Assembly: GCF_001638985.1 (NCBI RefSeq)
Contig: NW_017265148.1
Span: 124,001 to 188,000 of the forward strand
Direction of reading: 5' to 3'
Source of the DNA: Phycomyces blakesleeanus NRRL 1555(-)
Lineage: Eukaryota; Mucoromycota; Mucoromycetes; Mucorales; Phycomycetaceae
Length of the DNA: 64,000 nucleotides
In this document: piece after piece, positions 12,521-25,362 of the stretch
Numbering within the stretch: position 1 is the stretch's first letter
Layout: every line of letters begins with the position of its first letter
Made by a program: the position numbers and the translations under genes
Notes under the pieces: model-generated
The model's input: the letters and a program-made list of their open reading frames with translations, nothing else
Told to the model about the DNA's origin: nothing
Database searches by the model: none

Positions 12521-12833
12521 CACTTTGCCGATTCTTATTACATGTGACAAAATAAGTGACATGAATGGTTTGATATATATCTGGACCATTAGTAATATAT
12601 ACTGAGGCTGTGAATAAGAGCAAAAGGCGAGCCAGGTCTCGCATCTTTTGATCTGATTGGGCTTCTAGAGCATAATTGACATCTACTTACTTGAATTGTT
12701 TCTTATTCACTCATAGTTCCATTGCTATGATATTTTGATTCGGAGTTGGTCTCTTTCTTTCTATTTATCTTCTAGACTCCTTCTCATCGTTACTTAATAG
12801 ATATTTCCCTTTCCTCTGGCAATAACAGCTGTT

Positions 12834-12963
12834 TTCCAGATCCACCAAATTGTCGCAAACAGAAAGAGAGATCCGCACACGCATACAACCTTTCGTACGC
12901 CAAATTCCAGATCCAAGAGTCCAGATCCCAGATCCCATATCCTAAATATTTGTTCCAGATCCC
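12834..12963. repeat. Cluster of CCAGATCC direct repeats
   Basis: The octamer CCAGATCC occurs four times and AGATCCC once more within about 130 bp (near 12836, 12907, 12920, 12926 and 12955), at irregular spacing in otherwise AT-rich DNA. It could be a decayed tandem repeat or a protein-binding cluster; the sequence does not decide. Confidence 0.5.
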
Positions 12964-14616
12964 AACAACTTTCCGGTAAAAAAAAGATATACGATCTGGT
13001 GACGTTTAATTCATAGCAAGGTTCCCTATGCAACAGACAGCGACTGTTCGATAAGATATAATTATTGTAGATAGATCCATATTGTGCTTTTTATAGCCAC
13101 CTTAGAAGATGGTGAGCACACCTGTTGTAAGAATACGCTCTCTAAAAAAAAACATGCTTCTCTCTAGTTTGAGCAACTTGTTCTTTCCTTTTATTTTGAA
13201 CCAACTTTCAATATATGCAACACTAATATGTCCACACATACATATATATATATAGACAGTTTTTAGGATGTATCTTAAGTGTCGTTTAGAAAGCTCTCTT
13301 TCAACACATATTTCATGTTACCCACCCTTTATAATCAATCGAGTCGCAGCTAGTTTTCACTCTGATTATTAAAAGGCTATTTAGGTACTACAGCATAATC
13401 GATTGTATTCAATTAAGCCTCTCGGATATATAATACCCTCAAATAAAAACAAAATACAAAAATATTAATAATAGTAATAATAATATGTCAATTGTTCGTG
13501 GTTACTGTATAAAAAAAATAGACAAATAAGATTACAACAATTTGTATTACTTTATTTGGTATCACCATAGCAACAAGAAACTTTTTTTTTAATAAAAAAG
13601 AAAAGAAAAGAAAAGAAAAGAAAAACTTATTAATCTACCTAATAAAAAGGTCCATTTTTTTATGGTAGCTAATTCGCCACCCGTTTCTGTATCAGTGGTC
13701 TGTGTGCTTGTAATAAAATATGAAAAATAATTTTCCCTTTTCACCCTCTTTCTCTCTCTCTCTCTCTCTACAAGTAAATTATTATAATTATTATTATTTT
13801 TCGGATGATTCATAGTTTCTATGTCGGACCAGACCGGACAAACAAAAAAACGTGGTTTAGTTTTGTGAGCGTAGAAACAACTCAATACGGATTTATATAC
13901 TTGATTCCTGACACATCTTGGATCAAAGGAACTAAGAAAGTACTTTTTTGTCAAATAGCTGATTAATTCGTACCGTCTTTGCTTAATTGTATTTTGTTTT
14001 TTGAAATATAGAAATATCCATTATGATCATACATGTCAGATATGTACAAGTGTCAATGAAAGTGTGTGCTTATTTATTGCGATTTATTAACAATAAAAAT
14101 AACGATGAGATTGACATTAAGATTAACTGATAAATGACTTGTATAAATTCCAAGAGTTTCTTATATTTTACCTTTTTTTTCTTTTTCTTAATCCAAAAAA
14201 AAATTGCTGTAAAATGCCTTTTTTTGGTTATGTACTTACCAAACCTTTAGCCTTAATTGCTCATTATTGATTGTTCTCCTTGGCAAAATGGAAGACTAGG
14301 TATATTCTATTATAAAAACTCACGTAATAAAATAGAGGTTTGGATCAATATGTCCCGATAAACCGGTACTTTTGATATCCAATAGTAAAAAATCAAAGAA
14401 TCAGAAAAAAAAATCACACACTTGGATTTACATTTATATCTATATTCACATTCACATTCCCATTCACATTAATTTAGTTCTTTGTCTTGACATCGAGAAA
14501 TACAGGGTTTAATTTTCACAAAATGTGTGGGGGCAAAATCACAGTGACACCAAAAACATCTCCTCCTCCCCAAAAACAATTGAGTTTAAGAAGCCTGGAT
14601 TATTCACCCTGACTTA

Positions 14617-14649
<33 letters not shown>

Positions 14650-15781
14650 CATTTTACTTTACTGCTTTGATTTATAAGTTTCAAATCACACCACACTTTT
14701 CTTACCTTTGTACTTGTACCCTGTCTAATGAACGGTTGCCACGATATATGGCTAGGGAACAATACGACTTGGATACCAAATTAATGATAATATTATGCCA
14801 TGCTATACCATGCTATGCCATGCTATGATATACTGTAAATCTATACATATATCTATAAACACGTGAAAATAAATAAAATAAGAAACAAAGTTGTGTATTC
14901 AGTACTCCAGGTCTTTGTAGTTTTACCCTGATTTCAGAATTTTTTTTTATGGTTTGCCACCCACTTCTTCTCACTTGAACACCGTAACAAAAGAAAAGAA
15001 GAGAATTTCATACAAAATTATGACTGGATTTCAACCCAAATATGTTATTATATATAAATATATATATTTATGTGTGTTCTTCGTTATTCTAATTTACTAA
15101 TTAAGTAAATAGTTTAGATGAATGACACGTAAACAAAATATCCATTTTTAGGTTATAGACCATTATGTAGCTTTTTATTCAAATAAATAAATAGATATGT
15201 ATATCTGCTATATGTATATATGATCTATCCGGGCTATTCTCGATCATCTTCAAACAGCACATACTGATTTGTCTAGTGGTACAATTGTCTTATTTGGCTA
15301 AGTGACACTAAACCAACGAGTTTAAATCCGCCATTGCCCCCCCCCCCCCTTTTTTTTTTTTCTCCTCATAGTAGCAATGCTTGAGAGAAGCAAAGAGCAA
15401 AAAGAAAGAAAAGGAAAAAGGTTCAGTAACATGAGTTAGAATTTTATATACGTACATATTTAAAACAACCTTAAATAATGTTAATATATACATGCAAAAT
15501 AAAAGTATACAAATGTATGCGGCGGTTTTTCCGGGTCAGCTTTCTCTTTCTCTTGGTACAGATGTAAAAGGAAAAGCGGTCACCAGCACATTGAAAGGGG
15601 GCCTTCTTAGTTCCTTCCTTCCCTTTTTATATTTTATTTTTACAGTCTTATCTTTCTCTGGTCCTTTGTATCGTATATCATTCTTCTTCTTTTCAAAACC
15701 AATATATATATATATATACTTCTTTACCTTTTCTTACAAAATAAAAACCAAAAAAAAACAAAGAAAATCTAAACCTATCAA
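12964..15781. other. AT-rich intergenic DNA upstream of regulator 1
   Basis: No supported gene. It contains an (AAAAG)n run at about 13598-13624, a (CT)n run at 13750-13769, a (TTA)n microsatellite at about 14617-14650, four tandem units like CCATGCTAT at 14794-14829, and a C-run followed by a T-run at 15338-15361. A CT/TA-rich stretch at 15660-15720 just before the regulator 1 start is probably promoter and 5' UTR. Confidence 0.6.
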
Positions 15782-18700
15782 ATGAGTTCGCCAGCCAACC
15801 AGGGCTCACATCAGCCCCAAAACATGGGATACAAACAACCTTATCAAAACGAATACCATTCTTCTCATGGTAATTTCCCCGGAATCCTACCAATGCCAGC
15901 ACCTTACCCAAAGCCAATCGACATTCATCGTGTAAAGCGCACACGAGCAAAACGAAGCTGTGACATGTGTAGAAAAAAGAAGACCCGATGTGATGTTGAT
16001 GTCAATAAACCTTGCACGACTTGTCGAACTGCCAAAACGGAATGTCAATTCATCATTGAGCAAAAGAAGCGTGGTCCTGCAACAGGGTAATTAAATGAAT
16101 TACCTTTGAATTTTATTACTGTTTTAACCAATCTTTATATATTATTAATATTATTATTATTGCAGGTCTTATGTAGAAGCTTTAGAGTCTCGATTGAGAC
16201 GCATGGAAACGCTGCTAGAAAAGATGGCTACTTCAAAAGGAGCCGAGTCTGAAACGAATAGCTGTAGTAGTCCCAAACTAACATTTGCTAACTCGCCCAC
16301 CAAATCGCCATCACCATCGCCAAACGACGCAGGATCCCCGAACGATAGAGGATCGCCCGGAAGAGGCCCATCCTGCGAACGAGACCAAATCCACAAGAGT
16401 ACATCAATATTAAACCTAACTCCATGTGAGGATGACCCCCAGCGCCGACCCTTCAACCCAGGCGACAGCACAGACATGATCCCAATTGTCTTGGGACGGA
16501 ACCTATATTCATCCGAAAAGACCTTTAATCCGGCCAATGCATCGACTTCAAACGAGCTATCCCAGCACATGAACGCACTAACGATCACAGATTATGACAG
16601 GACACGTTACATCGGCGCCAGTTCTGGATTACACATGTTAAATCAGGAGCTACTCCAGTCCAACAAACGCCATCGGCTAGTAGACCACCCATCTTGGATA
16701 GTTCAAAAGCTAAATGACGATGTTGATGAGCATGTAATCATGAAGACCGAGGAAATTAACAAGGCCAAAAATCACAAGAGACTACCACTCGTAGTCGAGC
16801 GGTTTTCGTTTTTTGAGGATATCCCAAACATGACACAAGAATTAGCAGATGCAATGGTACACCAGTGAGTTTCTTCTTCTATTATTATTATTTTTTTTTT
16901 TTATTATTTTGTTTTATTTATATTGTTTCTTAATATGGATTCAAGATTTTTTATTGTTTTGTGTACACTTTTGTTGGTACTCTCTTTGTCTGTCCACCCC
17001 CAAGAATAATTATAATTATATATTAATACTTTGTTTTTTGGCTTCTTTTTTTTTTGGTGCTTTGAAAATAATTTTGATTTTAATAATAATAATATAGCTA
17101 CTTTACGCATGTGCATGCTTACTGCCCCATCCTGAACAAAATAGGATTCTTGGAACAATATTACTACCACAATCCAAACCCGCCGGATGAATACTTGCTT
17201 TATGCAATATGCGCAATCGGAGCCCGCTTCATCAATTTTGAGTCTCAAATTGATTTGAGAGAGTATTGCAACATTTCCACAGAAGATCTCAGAACCTTAC
17301 AGGTCACGCTTTTGACAAGAGCCCGCGAGATCCTTGGAGTTGTCTACAAGAGATCCAGAGTTGGGTCTGTCCAGACACTCCTTATCTTGACCATGTTTGT
17401 GGAAGACAGTGATGATGATGCAGAAGACACCAGTCATTGGTAAATTATTCCACAACAATATCAATATCAATATCAATATATATTGTTGTTTGTTTGTTTG
17501 TTTGTGTTTTTTGTGTCTAATTGCTTCAATATTAATTGATTTAGGTTCATTACTGGCATGGTAAGCATTTGAATTCATCTATTTAATACACACAATCAAT
17601 CATTCGGCTGATTTTCTCACCAAAATCAAAACCAAAATCAAAACGAACAACCACAACAAAAAGGCTATTCGAATGGTAAGTACCCCAGCTCCCCCCCTTT
17701 TGTTATTTGTTGATTTTGATAAACAGAAACACAAACAAACAAACAAATAAACAAACAAGACCATTACAGTAAAGTAAATTGTAATACGGATTTTTTTCTT
17801 TTGTGTGTGATTATTTTAGGCACAAGACCTTGGCTTACACAGGAATTCTGGGAGATGGCAGATTCCTGAACACGAAATCGAACTTCGCCGTCGTATCTGG
17901 TTTGCTGTCTACGCAATGGATAGATGGGTAATATATAAACATTTAAGTATAAAAATATAAACATGTTACTGATATTTTTACACACATTGAAACAAAAAGG
18001 TTGCTGCAGAAATGGGTCGTCCTATTACTATCCTAGATCACGAATTTGACGTCGAACTTCCAACTCCATACGAAATTGAAACAACACACCGTACACCGAC
18101 TTGTAGTACACAGCATATGGACTATAAACCAACTCTCATATGCGAGGCCGAAAAAGCCATCAAGGAAAAACGGCCCATCTACGATCCGTTCTTGTACTCT
18201 GTCACCCTTTCTCAAATCCTTGGCCAGATCCTTGTCGGCCTATACTCTCCAAAGGCGAAACATACCGGAAGACGCAATGCAAGTCTGGTAGCCTTTCTGG
18301 ATTCTAATCTGAAGAACTGGAGGATCAATTTGCCTCCAAGTATCAGAATTGATTGTAGTGCAGGTGAATCTCTGAACTTGATTGCAGGTGAGCGCAATCC
18401 TCACAATCTACTATTACTATTACTATTACTATTACTATTACTATCATTACCATGATCATTACCGCTATCATTATCTTTATTGTTATCGTTGAATAACTTA
18501 CCTAGTAATAGGCATGCTAAATATGTGTTACAATTGTGTTCTCATACTCCTCCATCGTCCGTTCATTGTCAAGGATGAAAATGAGAATATGACATCTGCA
18601 TTTCAGTCCCTGAGTACATGTACAGCCGCAGCCGGCCAACTTTTAGATGTAGTAGAGCAAATGGAGTGTGAAATATTCCAGTCAATTCCATGGAGTATAG

Positions 18701-20182
18701 CTGTATAGTAAGTAAAGTTGTCCTTTTTTCGGCTTTATTCATTTGACCTACAGTGTTAACTTAAATCAACCCTAAATTTAACTATAACTATAACCATAAC
18801 TATAACTTTTGTTTACTGACTACTGACTTCAAATGATAAATAGTTCCATTTTTCAAGCAGCAATCATATTTTTGCACAATGCAAAGGGGGAAAATCCTTA
18901 TATTAGTATCGATGGCACAAAGAACTTGAAACGATGCTCCAGATTGTTTCAAAGAGATATCAACATTAGTTCGACCCGAATTGCAAAAGTTCTTTCGTCC
19001 TTGGTTGCCACCTTTTCTGTGTTTACAGACGATGAGGATATGTCTGAATGCGACGATACGAATTCTGACGATCCAGATCTAGGCAACAAAAGACAACTGG
19101 TAGTCAACAATTCGCAGCAAACCCAATTCCGGAAAAAGCGTAATTCTTCTCAACAGCTAAGAGAGAATCAAGCAACAACAGGAGCAGGAGGAAGGAATTC
19201 TACTTTATTATCATCAACAAAAAAGCCAAGCATGTCATCACTACCATTAGCATTGAAAAGTTCTTATGCCGGCGATGAAAGTTCTGTGTCAAGTGAAACT
19301 CACTCTCATGGTTCACCTCATCATTTAGAATCCTCACCTGAACCAGCTTCAAGGCATTCACTACAATGTCCAAGAGACGACTATCGATTCCCGCATGTTT
19401 CTGTCGACAGCCTTTCTGCTTCGACGGCATTTTCAAGTACACAAAACAACTACTCATCGAATAGTGCTAGTGGAAATAATTCACCGCGAATGATGGGCTC
19501 ACAATATTCGGCCCAATCGCTCGATCCTGGAATTAGACCTGAAGACGTGTTCCTTACTTCATTATCCTTAAGCCTGGGAAATGATATTGAGAACAATCAC
19601 CAACAAAAACAGCAACAGCAACAACAGCAGCTACAACAACAACAACAGCAGCTACAACAACAGCAGCAGCAGCAACAACAACAACAGCATATCCAAATGC
19701 AAATGCAAAATCAAGAAACACCCAATTATGCTCAATTTCCTTGTGATCAACCTAACAGTAGACTCTCCATGTCACCATCAACTCATTCAGTCTGTCCAAT
19801 TCCAGATAACAACAATAATGATAGCCATAACGCATCATCATTTTTTCAGCGTGCAGCTCAAAATAGTCTTTACACTAGTGAATTGCTGGGGAATCCGTCA
19901 AACCATGAAGTATCGACATCATTAAATAACTCAAATAATGGACCTAGACCAGGACAAGGGTCAACGTTAACACCAACACCAATGCCAACACCGACTTCAT
20001 CACTTTCTACATCGTATCCATTCTTGACTTCCATGATGACAGACACACCTGATCCACAGTTTGATATCGACTGCCTAAATTCCCAGGTTCCTTTATGGGA
20101 TTTACCAAGTGGCGTTACATGGGATGAATGGGATTCTTTTATAAAGTCTAATATACAGGGGAATGGATCTAAAAGGTCCTAA
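15782..20182 (+). CDS. Zn2Cys6 fungal transcription factor 1 (9 exons, 1134 aa)
   Basis: Exons: 15782-16086, 16166-16864, 17098-17439, 17550-17565, 17665-17676, 17820-17927, 18000-18387, 18512-18707, 18844-20182; the joined length (3405 nt) is in frame. Residues 60-88 form a binuclear zinc cluster (Cys 60, 63, 70, 78, 81, 88), followed by KKRGPATG, YVEALESRLRRMETLL (coiled-coil linker) and a fungal-specific middle domain with the signature GMAIRMAQDLGLHR and RRRIWFAVYAMDRW. The C-terminal third is Ser/Asn-rich with a poly-Q tract at about 19598-19688, typical of activation regions. It should be a nuclear DNA-binding regulator; its target pathway cannot be read from sequence. It is a paralogue of the regulator at 27982-32985. 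Exons 4 and 5 are only 16 and 12 nt long. Confidence 0.93.
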
Positions 20183-20765
20183 GAAAAAAGAAAAAACAAC
20201 CAAAACAGATATGGAGGAGGATGGGGTATGTATGCATATATGCGTATGCGTATGTATGTATGTATGCATATATGCCTGTATACAAATGGAAAATTCAATG
20301 CACAACTTCTTTTTTTTTTCTTTTCTTCTTTTGCATTCATAACTAGATAAGATACATGCACAACTCACAGCACACAGAACACAGAACACAGCATACAACA
20401 TACAACGCACACCAAACACCAAACACATGTACACATTATACATTATACATATACTATAAAGACTTGTCAATAAACACAATAAGCCATGATAGTGAAGAAC
20501 TAATTAATTAATCAGTGCAATAAATAAATAAGCAAAGAAAGAAAGAAAGAAATAAAGGAAGATATGCACAGTATTATGTACATATATACAGATATATTTA
20601 TACAATAAATATATTGATTTAAATAAATAAATCAATCAAGGGTTTAGCTTGAATTATGATTGTATGCAATGAGTGCAGTACAGGACAATGAAGTTACAGG
20701 GTAGTGAAGTGAAGTGCAATGTATAGTATATATATATATGGGTGTGTGTGTGCATTGTTTTTCTT
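20183..20765. other. Convergent intergenic: 3' ends of regulator 1 and DUO1
   Basis: No gene. ATGT/GTAT microsatellite-like sequence at about 20228-20280, CA-rich repeats at 20355-20430 and AT-rich putative 3' UTR sequence. Confidence 0.6.
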
Positions 20766-21711
20766 TTATCTTGGCTTCTTTACTAAGGATCCTTCACCAA
20801 ATGAGGTCCGTTTGAACGATACTTGCTTTGATCCTTGAGATAACCTTGAGTTTCTGGTTGCAGATGTTGATGGAGTTGGTTTTTTACGATTTTGGGATCG
20901 AGAAGGTTCAATATCTATAAGAAAAAATACCAAAAGAAGACGGACCATTTCGTTTTAGATATACACCATTCAATTCCATATGTTTCTTTATCAGTTACAC
21001 GATAGCTTGTCCATCTTCAAGATATTGTTCATACCAGTCTTTTCTATTGGTCGTTTTTTTGTTGGACTAGATGTCTCTCGAGACTTGGCTTGGTCTTCCT
21101 TTATTATTTGAGCAAGAAAAAAAAACACACACACACATAGTTAACAGAATGATAAATGGTTTGTAAGTTCATTTGATAACATTTATATATTGCCTCAACA
21201 TTACAAGTACTTACTGCCTCTTTTCCGTGCCAGTCTGGATCTTCTAAAAGACGCTTTGTGTGCTCTGTTTGGGACAATACAGCAATCCATCTGTCAAGCA
21301 ATTGCTCTGATTCATTTACTGTTTCTGCCAGTTCCTAGAGAAAATTTGTACATTAATTATATATAATTATATGGTTATCACATATAAATATATAGCTATT
21401 TTTGTCAAGAAATAAACCTAGTAGCTTTTAATATATTTATTTATTCTTACCTTGATGTGTGTACTGCTTTTTCCAAAGTTTTCAATCACTTGTCCCATCA
21501 CACGATTGATACCTTTGATTGCTTCATATTCGTGCCTCCGTTGTGTATTGATATGAGGTGGGTTTGAAGGATCTTCAACTGGAGGTTGGGTATGGTCCAT
21601 TGTGCGGTAGAGTAAAGTCGCACGTCGATCTGACGGAAGTAAATTGTTCTTTCTTAGAGCATGGTTAGATGAATCCTCTCGAGATTTAGCATTAGATTCG
21701 TCTTGATTCAT
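20766..21711 (-). CDS. DUO1: DASH complex subunit Duo1 (4 exons, 197 aa)
   Basis: Exons on the minus strand: 21711-21451, 21334-21215, 21098-21035, 20914-20766 (594 nt, in frame, stop TAA). The conserved Duo1 core spans the first junction: VMGQVIENFGKSSTHIK then ELAETVNESEQLLDRWIAVL and SQTEHTKRLL, ending DWHGKEA. In fungi Duo1 is part of the DASH/Dam1 ring that couples kinetochores to spindle microtubules. The tail is basic and Ser/Thr-rich (KKPTPSTSATRN), plausible for microtubule binding or kinase control. Length is within the family range. It is convergent with regulator 1 and divergent from TOP1, with about 1.8 kb between starts. Confidence 0.87.
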
Positions 21712-23549
21712 GTTGTATTAAATAGTGGATTCGTATGATGAAATTTGGGCATAATCAATTTTTCAATTTTTTGTGCACACACACATAGATACACGCATAT
21801 CTCTCTCTCTCTAGAGAGAAAGAGGTACTAAGCCTCAGATTCTATTGGCTATATATATATCCAGAGCCAGCTCTTTCCGATCCCCCAAACAGATTATTCT
21901 TGTCCTATACGAATTTGAGTGAGTGCTATCATCAACCTTATATTACCATTACCATTATTATTATCATTATCATTATCATTATTCTAATAGAAGTAGTATT
22001 GATATACCTATAATACCAAAGAGTACAATGAGTATCCAAATGTAGAATATCAAATATAAACAGAGACATAAATGTATATTAATTGATATTAATTGATATT
22101 TACTAAATAGACGATTTTGGGTTGTTTAGCCTCATATTTCGATTTCTTTTATACATATATATATATATATATATATGTATCTATGCATATTTATATAAAT
22201 TTATATATACATATATACGAAGAATTATAACCGATTGCACAATCATTAACCTTGGTTATTTTAATATGTATATTAGGATTTCCCTTTTTTGTGTGTACAA
22301 AGAAGTGTCTCTGTGCCTCTCCTTCTCTATATATACTTTTATGTCTGTGTATGAATAATACTTGCTACATAGTATTCTGTATAAAGATGGTCATATTTAT
22401 TTATTAGTTTCATTTATTCATTTCATTCATTCTTTGTTGGCGTAGATTAAATATGTCTTTTTCTCTCATTTTTGTTTTGTTTTGTTTTGTTTTGTTATTT
22501 TTTTGTGAATCCATTACAGGGTTGAACAAAGCTTCGGTTCTGAGCCGCCGTGGTTGGACGGATGAGGACCAAATAGAAATAAGTGATTATACAGTGCAGG
22601 AGTCTGCAAAACTAAAAGTAAAAGTAAAAGTGAAATGAAATGAAATGAAAATAAAACTGGTGATCGCCACTTGTAACATCTTATGGATACTTTGTTCTAC
22701 CAAGGCCAATAAAATAAATATAAAATGGTCAAGTTGAGATATTAATACTGTATTACTAATGTCTTTGCCAAAATGAACAAGATTCTTTTGATTTTTGGTT
22801 CATAAATTCTCTCTGGCTTTTGTACATTAATTATAAGAGGAAAAAAGCTTCTTTAAACTAATTAACCCAAATGGAAATATTAGTGACAATCGATCAATTG
22901 AGGAGAGTAATAAAAAAAATCCCATTCTCTTTCTCACACACATAATACGTACAGTACATGATTATCCAACAATTCGATTTTTGGTTGAATTTTGCTTAAT
23001 AAATAAATGAATAAATAAATAAATAAATAAATAAATTTCCATATAATTCTATTAAGCAGAATAATAATAGTAATAGTATTAGTATTAGTAGTATTATATG
23101 TGCTTCACAATACAGATCAGAAATATATACATCTGTACTCACAAATATTCCCTTTTTCTCTATGCTTTCTCTTTCGCTCTCTCACTGCTTGGCTTAAGAT
23201 TAACGGGATTCAAATCACACATCAACTCCGCCATTACAGCACTGATGTAAATGATCATTTATACAGAATTATTATAAAAAGACCGTTGCCTTCAAAAAAC
23301 GACTTAACAGAAAAAATAAAAAAAAAACTCCCTTTTTATCCCTCATCATTTCCTCTCTCTCTCTCCTCTCTCTCTCTCTCTTTCTATCTATCTAGCTCTC
23401 TTTGTTCAATAGCTTCTTTATACTCATCGCCTTCCTAGATTATTGATTTTAGTCTTTTATTGATTTCTTTTTAATTTTTCATTCTTCTTCTTGTTAACTT
23501 TTCTTCTTACCTTACACGCGATCCCACGCGAAATTGAATCCTTTTGAAG
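21712..23549. other. Divergent intergenic between DUO1 and TOP1
   Basis: Apart from the weak small frame at 22453-22638, no gene was seen. Contents: (CT)n/AGAGA hairpin-like sequence at about 21801-21823, (ATT)n at 21950-21980, (TA)n at 22153-22174, (AAAT)n at 22999-23035, and a strongly CT-rich block at 23340-23410 upstream of TOP1 that is likely part of its promoter or leader. Confidence 0.6.
22453..22638 (+). CDS. Possible small secreted ORF (61 aa), unknown
   Basis: An ATG-initiated frame encodes a strongly hydrophobic N-terminus (MSFSLIFVLFCFVLLFFC), signal-peptide-like, then a charged part containing SRRGWTDEDQIEIS and a KVKVKVK end. The part from 22519 onward is clearly less AT-rich than its surroundings and is preceded by a pyrimidine-rich stretch and 'cattacag', so it could instead be a lone 3' exon of something unannotated. 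No family recognised. Confidence 0.25.
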   Translation: MSFSLIFVLFCFVLLFFCESITGLNKASVLSRRGWTDEDQIEISDYTVQESAKLKVKVKVK

Positions 23550-24070
23550 ATGTCTGATTCAGAAGATGATAAACCTCTTTACAAGAGAGTTGCCCCAAAA
23601 GCCCCAACTCGTACGTATTATCTTATATTTCTTATAAAATTATATACATAGATACCTATATACGTATATATATATATATAATTTCCAACCAACCAACAGA
23701 CACACACACACACATATATATATATATAAATATATAATCATAATCCTAATTAAAATTATAATTAATATATATTAATAATTTATATTTACATTTGTATTTT
23801 GCATTTGTGTTTTGTAATATATAAATATAAAATATTATTCAATTCTGTAGCAATTCAAACACCAGTAAAGATCGAAACACATGATCAAGCCTTTCCACAA
23901 AAACCTACCAATTCTTCAGCTGATGGTTCAAAGGTTGCAAATGTCAAGCGATCAAATGATCGCCCTGTAAAGCGCAACGTAAAACAAGAAGCCGACCAAG
24001 ATAACACCCCATTGGTACGTTATTCTCCTGGTGATTTATAAACACATAAATACATACGTACATACATACA

Positions 24071-24102
<32 letters not shown>

Positions 24103-25323
24103 CATGTATGTGTGTATGTAATTCAAGCGGCTGGCCATATTTACTTAAAGCAAGGAGCACATTTTAATATTTTGAATGGAATATTAATAACAACAACGAT
24201 ATTATTCGATCTTAGGCAAAGAAGCGTAAACAATCAAACGGAACTACTGTCAAGAAAGAGGTACATAACTCTTTATTTTTTCTTTATTTGTATTTTCTTT
24301 TTTCTCATGATTTCAATTTAATTTTTTATAGTCTAAACCAGTCAAGAAAGAAACCTTGGCTGATACCACCTCGGCTGCTGCTTCTCTCAAGCGTTCTGTG
24401 TCTTCTACTACTTCCCAAAAAGCTACTACTGCCAAAAAAGCCAAGACTGCCGAGCCAGCCGTAAAGGAAACAAAGAAATCCAAAAAAGCCAAAGAAGAGG
24501 AGGAAGAGGAGGTCTACAGATGGTGGGAAGAAGATTCCCAAAAGGCCGAAGATGGTGATGATAGTATCAAATGGACTACCTTGGAACACAATGGCGTTTT
24601 GTTCCCACCAGAGTATGTCCCTCACGGCGTCAAGATGAAGTACGACGGAAAGCCAATCACACTCACTCCTGAAGCCGAGGAAGTTGCCAGTTTTTTCGCT
24701 GCTCTTCTGGAAACAGATCACGCCAAAAACCCTACGTTTCAAAAGAACTTTTTCAGAGATTGGCAGGAAGTTTTGAAACAGGATCCAAGGGTAAGAAATA
24801 GTGTCTATATATACAGGTGTATATACTTGCGCTTGTTGTTGTGCATATTTATATATTTGTGTGCTATAAAACCTCGAACAAAAAAGTCGTTCACCCCACC
24901 CACTTACTTACACACTCACTCTCTTTTCCCTTTATATAAAAGAACCCTGAGATCAAAGAATTCGACAAGTGTGACTTTAGACCCATCTGGGAAAAGTTTG
25001 AATTGGACAAGGAAAAGAAGAAGCAGGCAACAAAGGAAGAGAAGCAGGTGTGGCTCATATTTTATTTTAATTCTTCCATTTTCTGTTGGTTTTGCTGTTA
25101 CTAACATGACATTATTTTAGAAAGCAAAAGAGGAGAGAATGAAGACCGAAGAGCCATTTTTGTATGCATATGTCGATGGAAGAAAAGAAAAGGTCGGAAA
25201 CTTTAGAATCGAACCTCCAAGTCTCTTCCGTGGTCGTGGTGATCATCCCAAGACTGGCACATTAAAGGTATAATAGACAAATATTAATGTTAAATATTAA
25301 ATATTAATTATAGTAGTAAAATC

Positions 25324-25362
<39 letters not shown>

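Noticed and set aside
24031..24138. Frames across the CATA repeat in a TOP1 intron
   Set aside because: Simple-sequence microsatellite within an intron.
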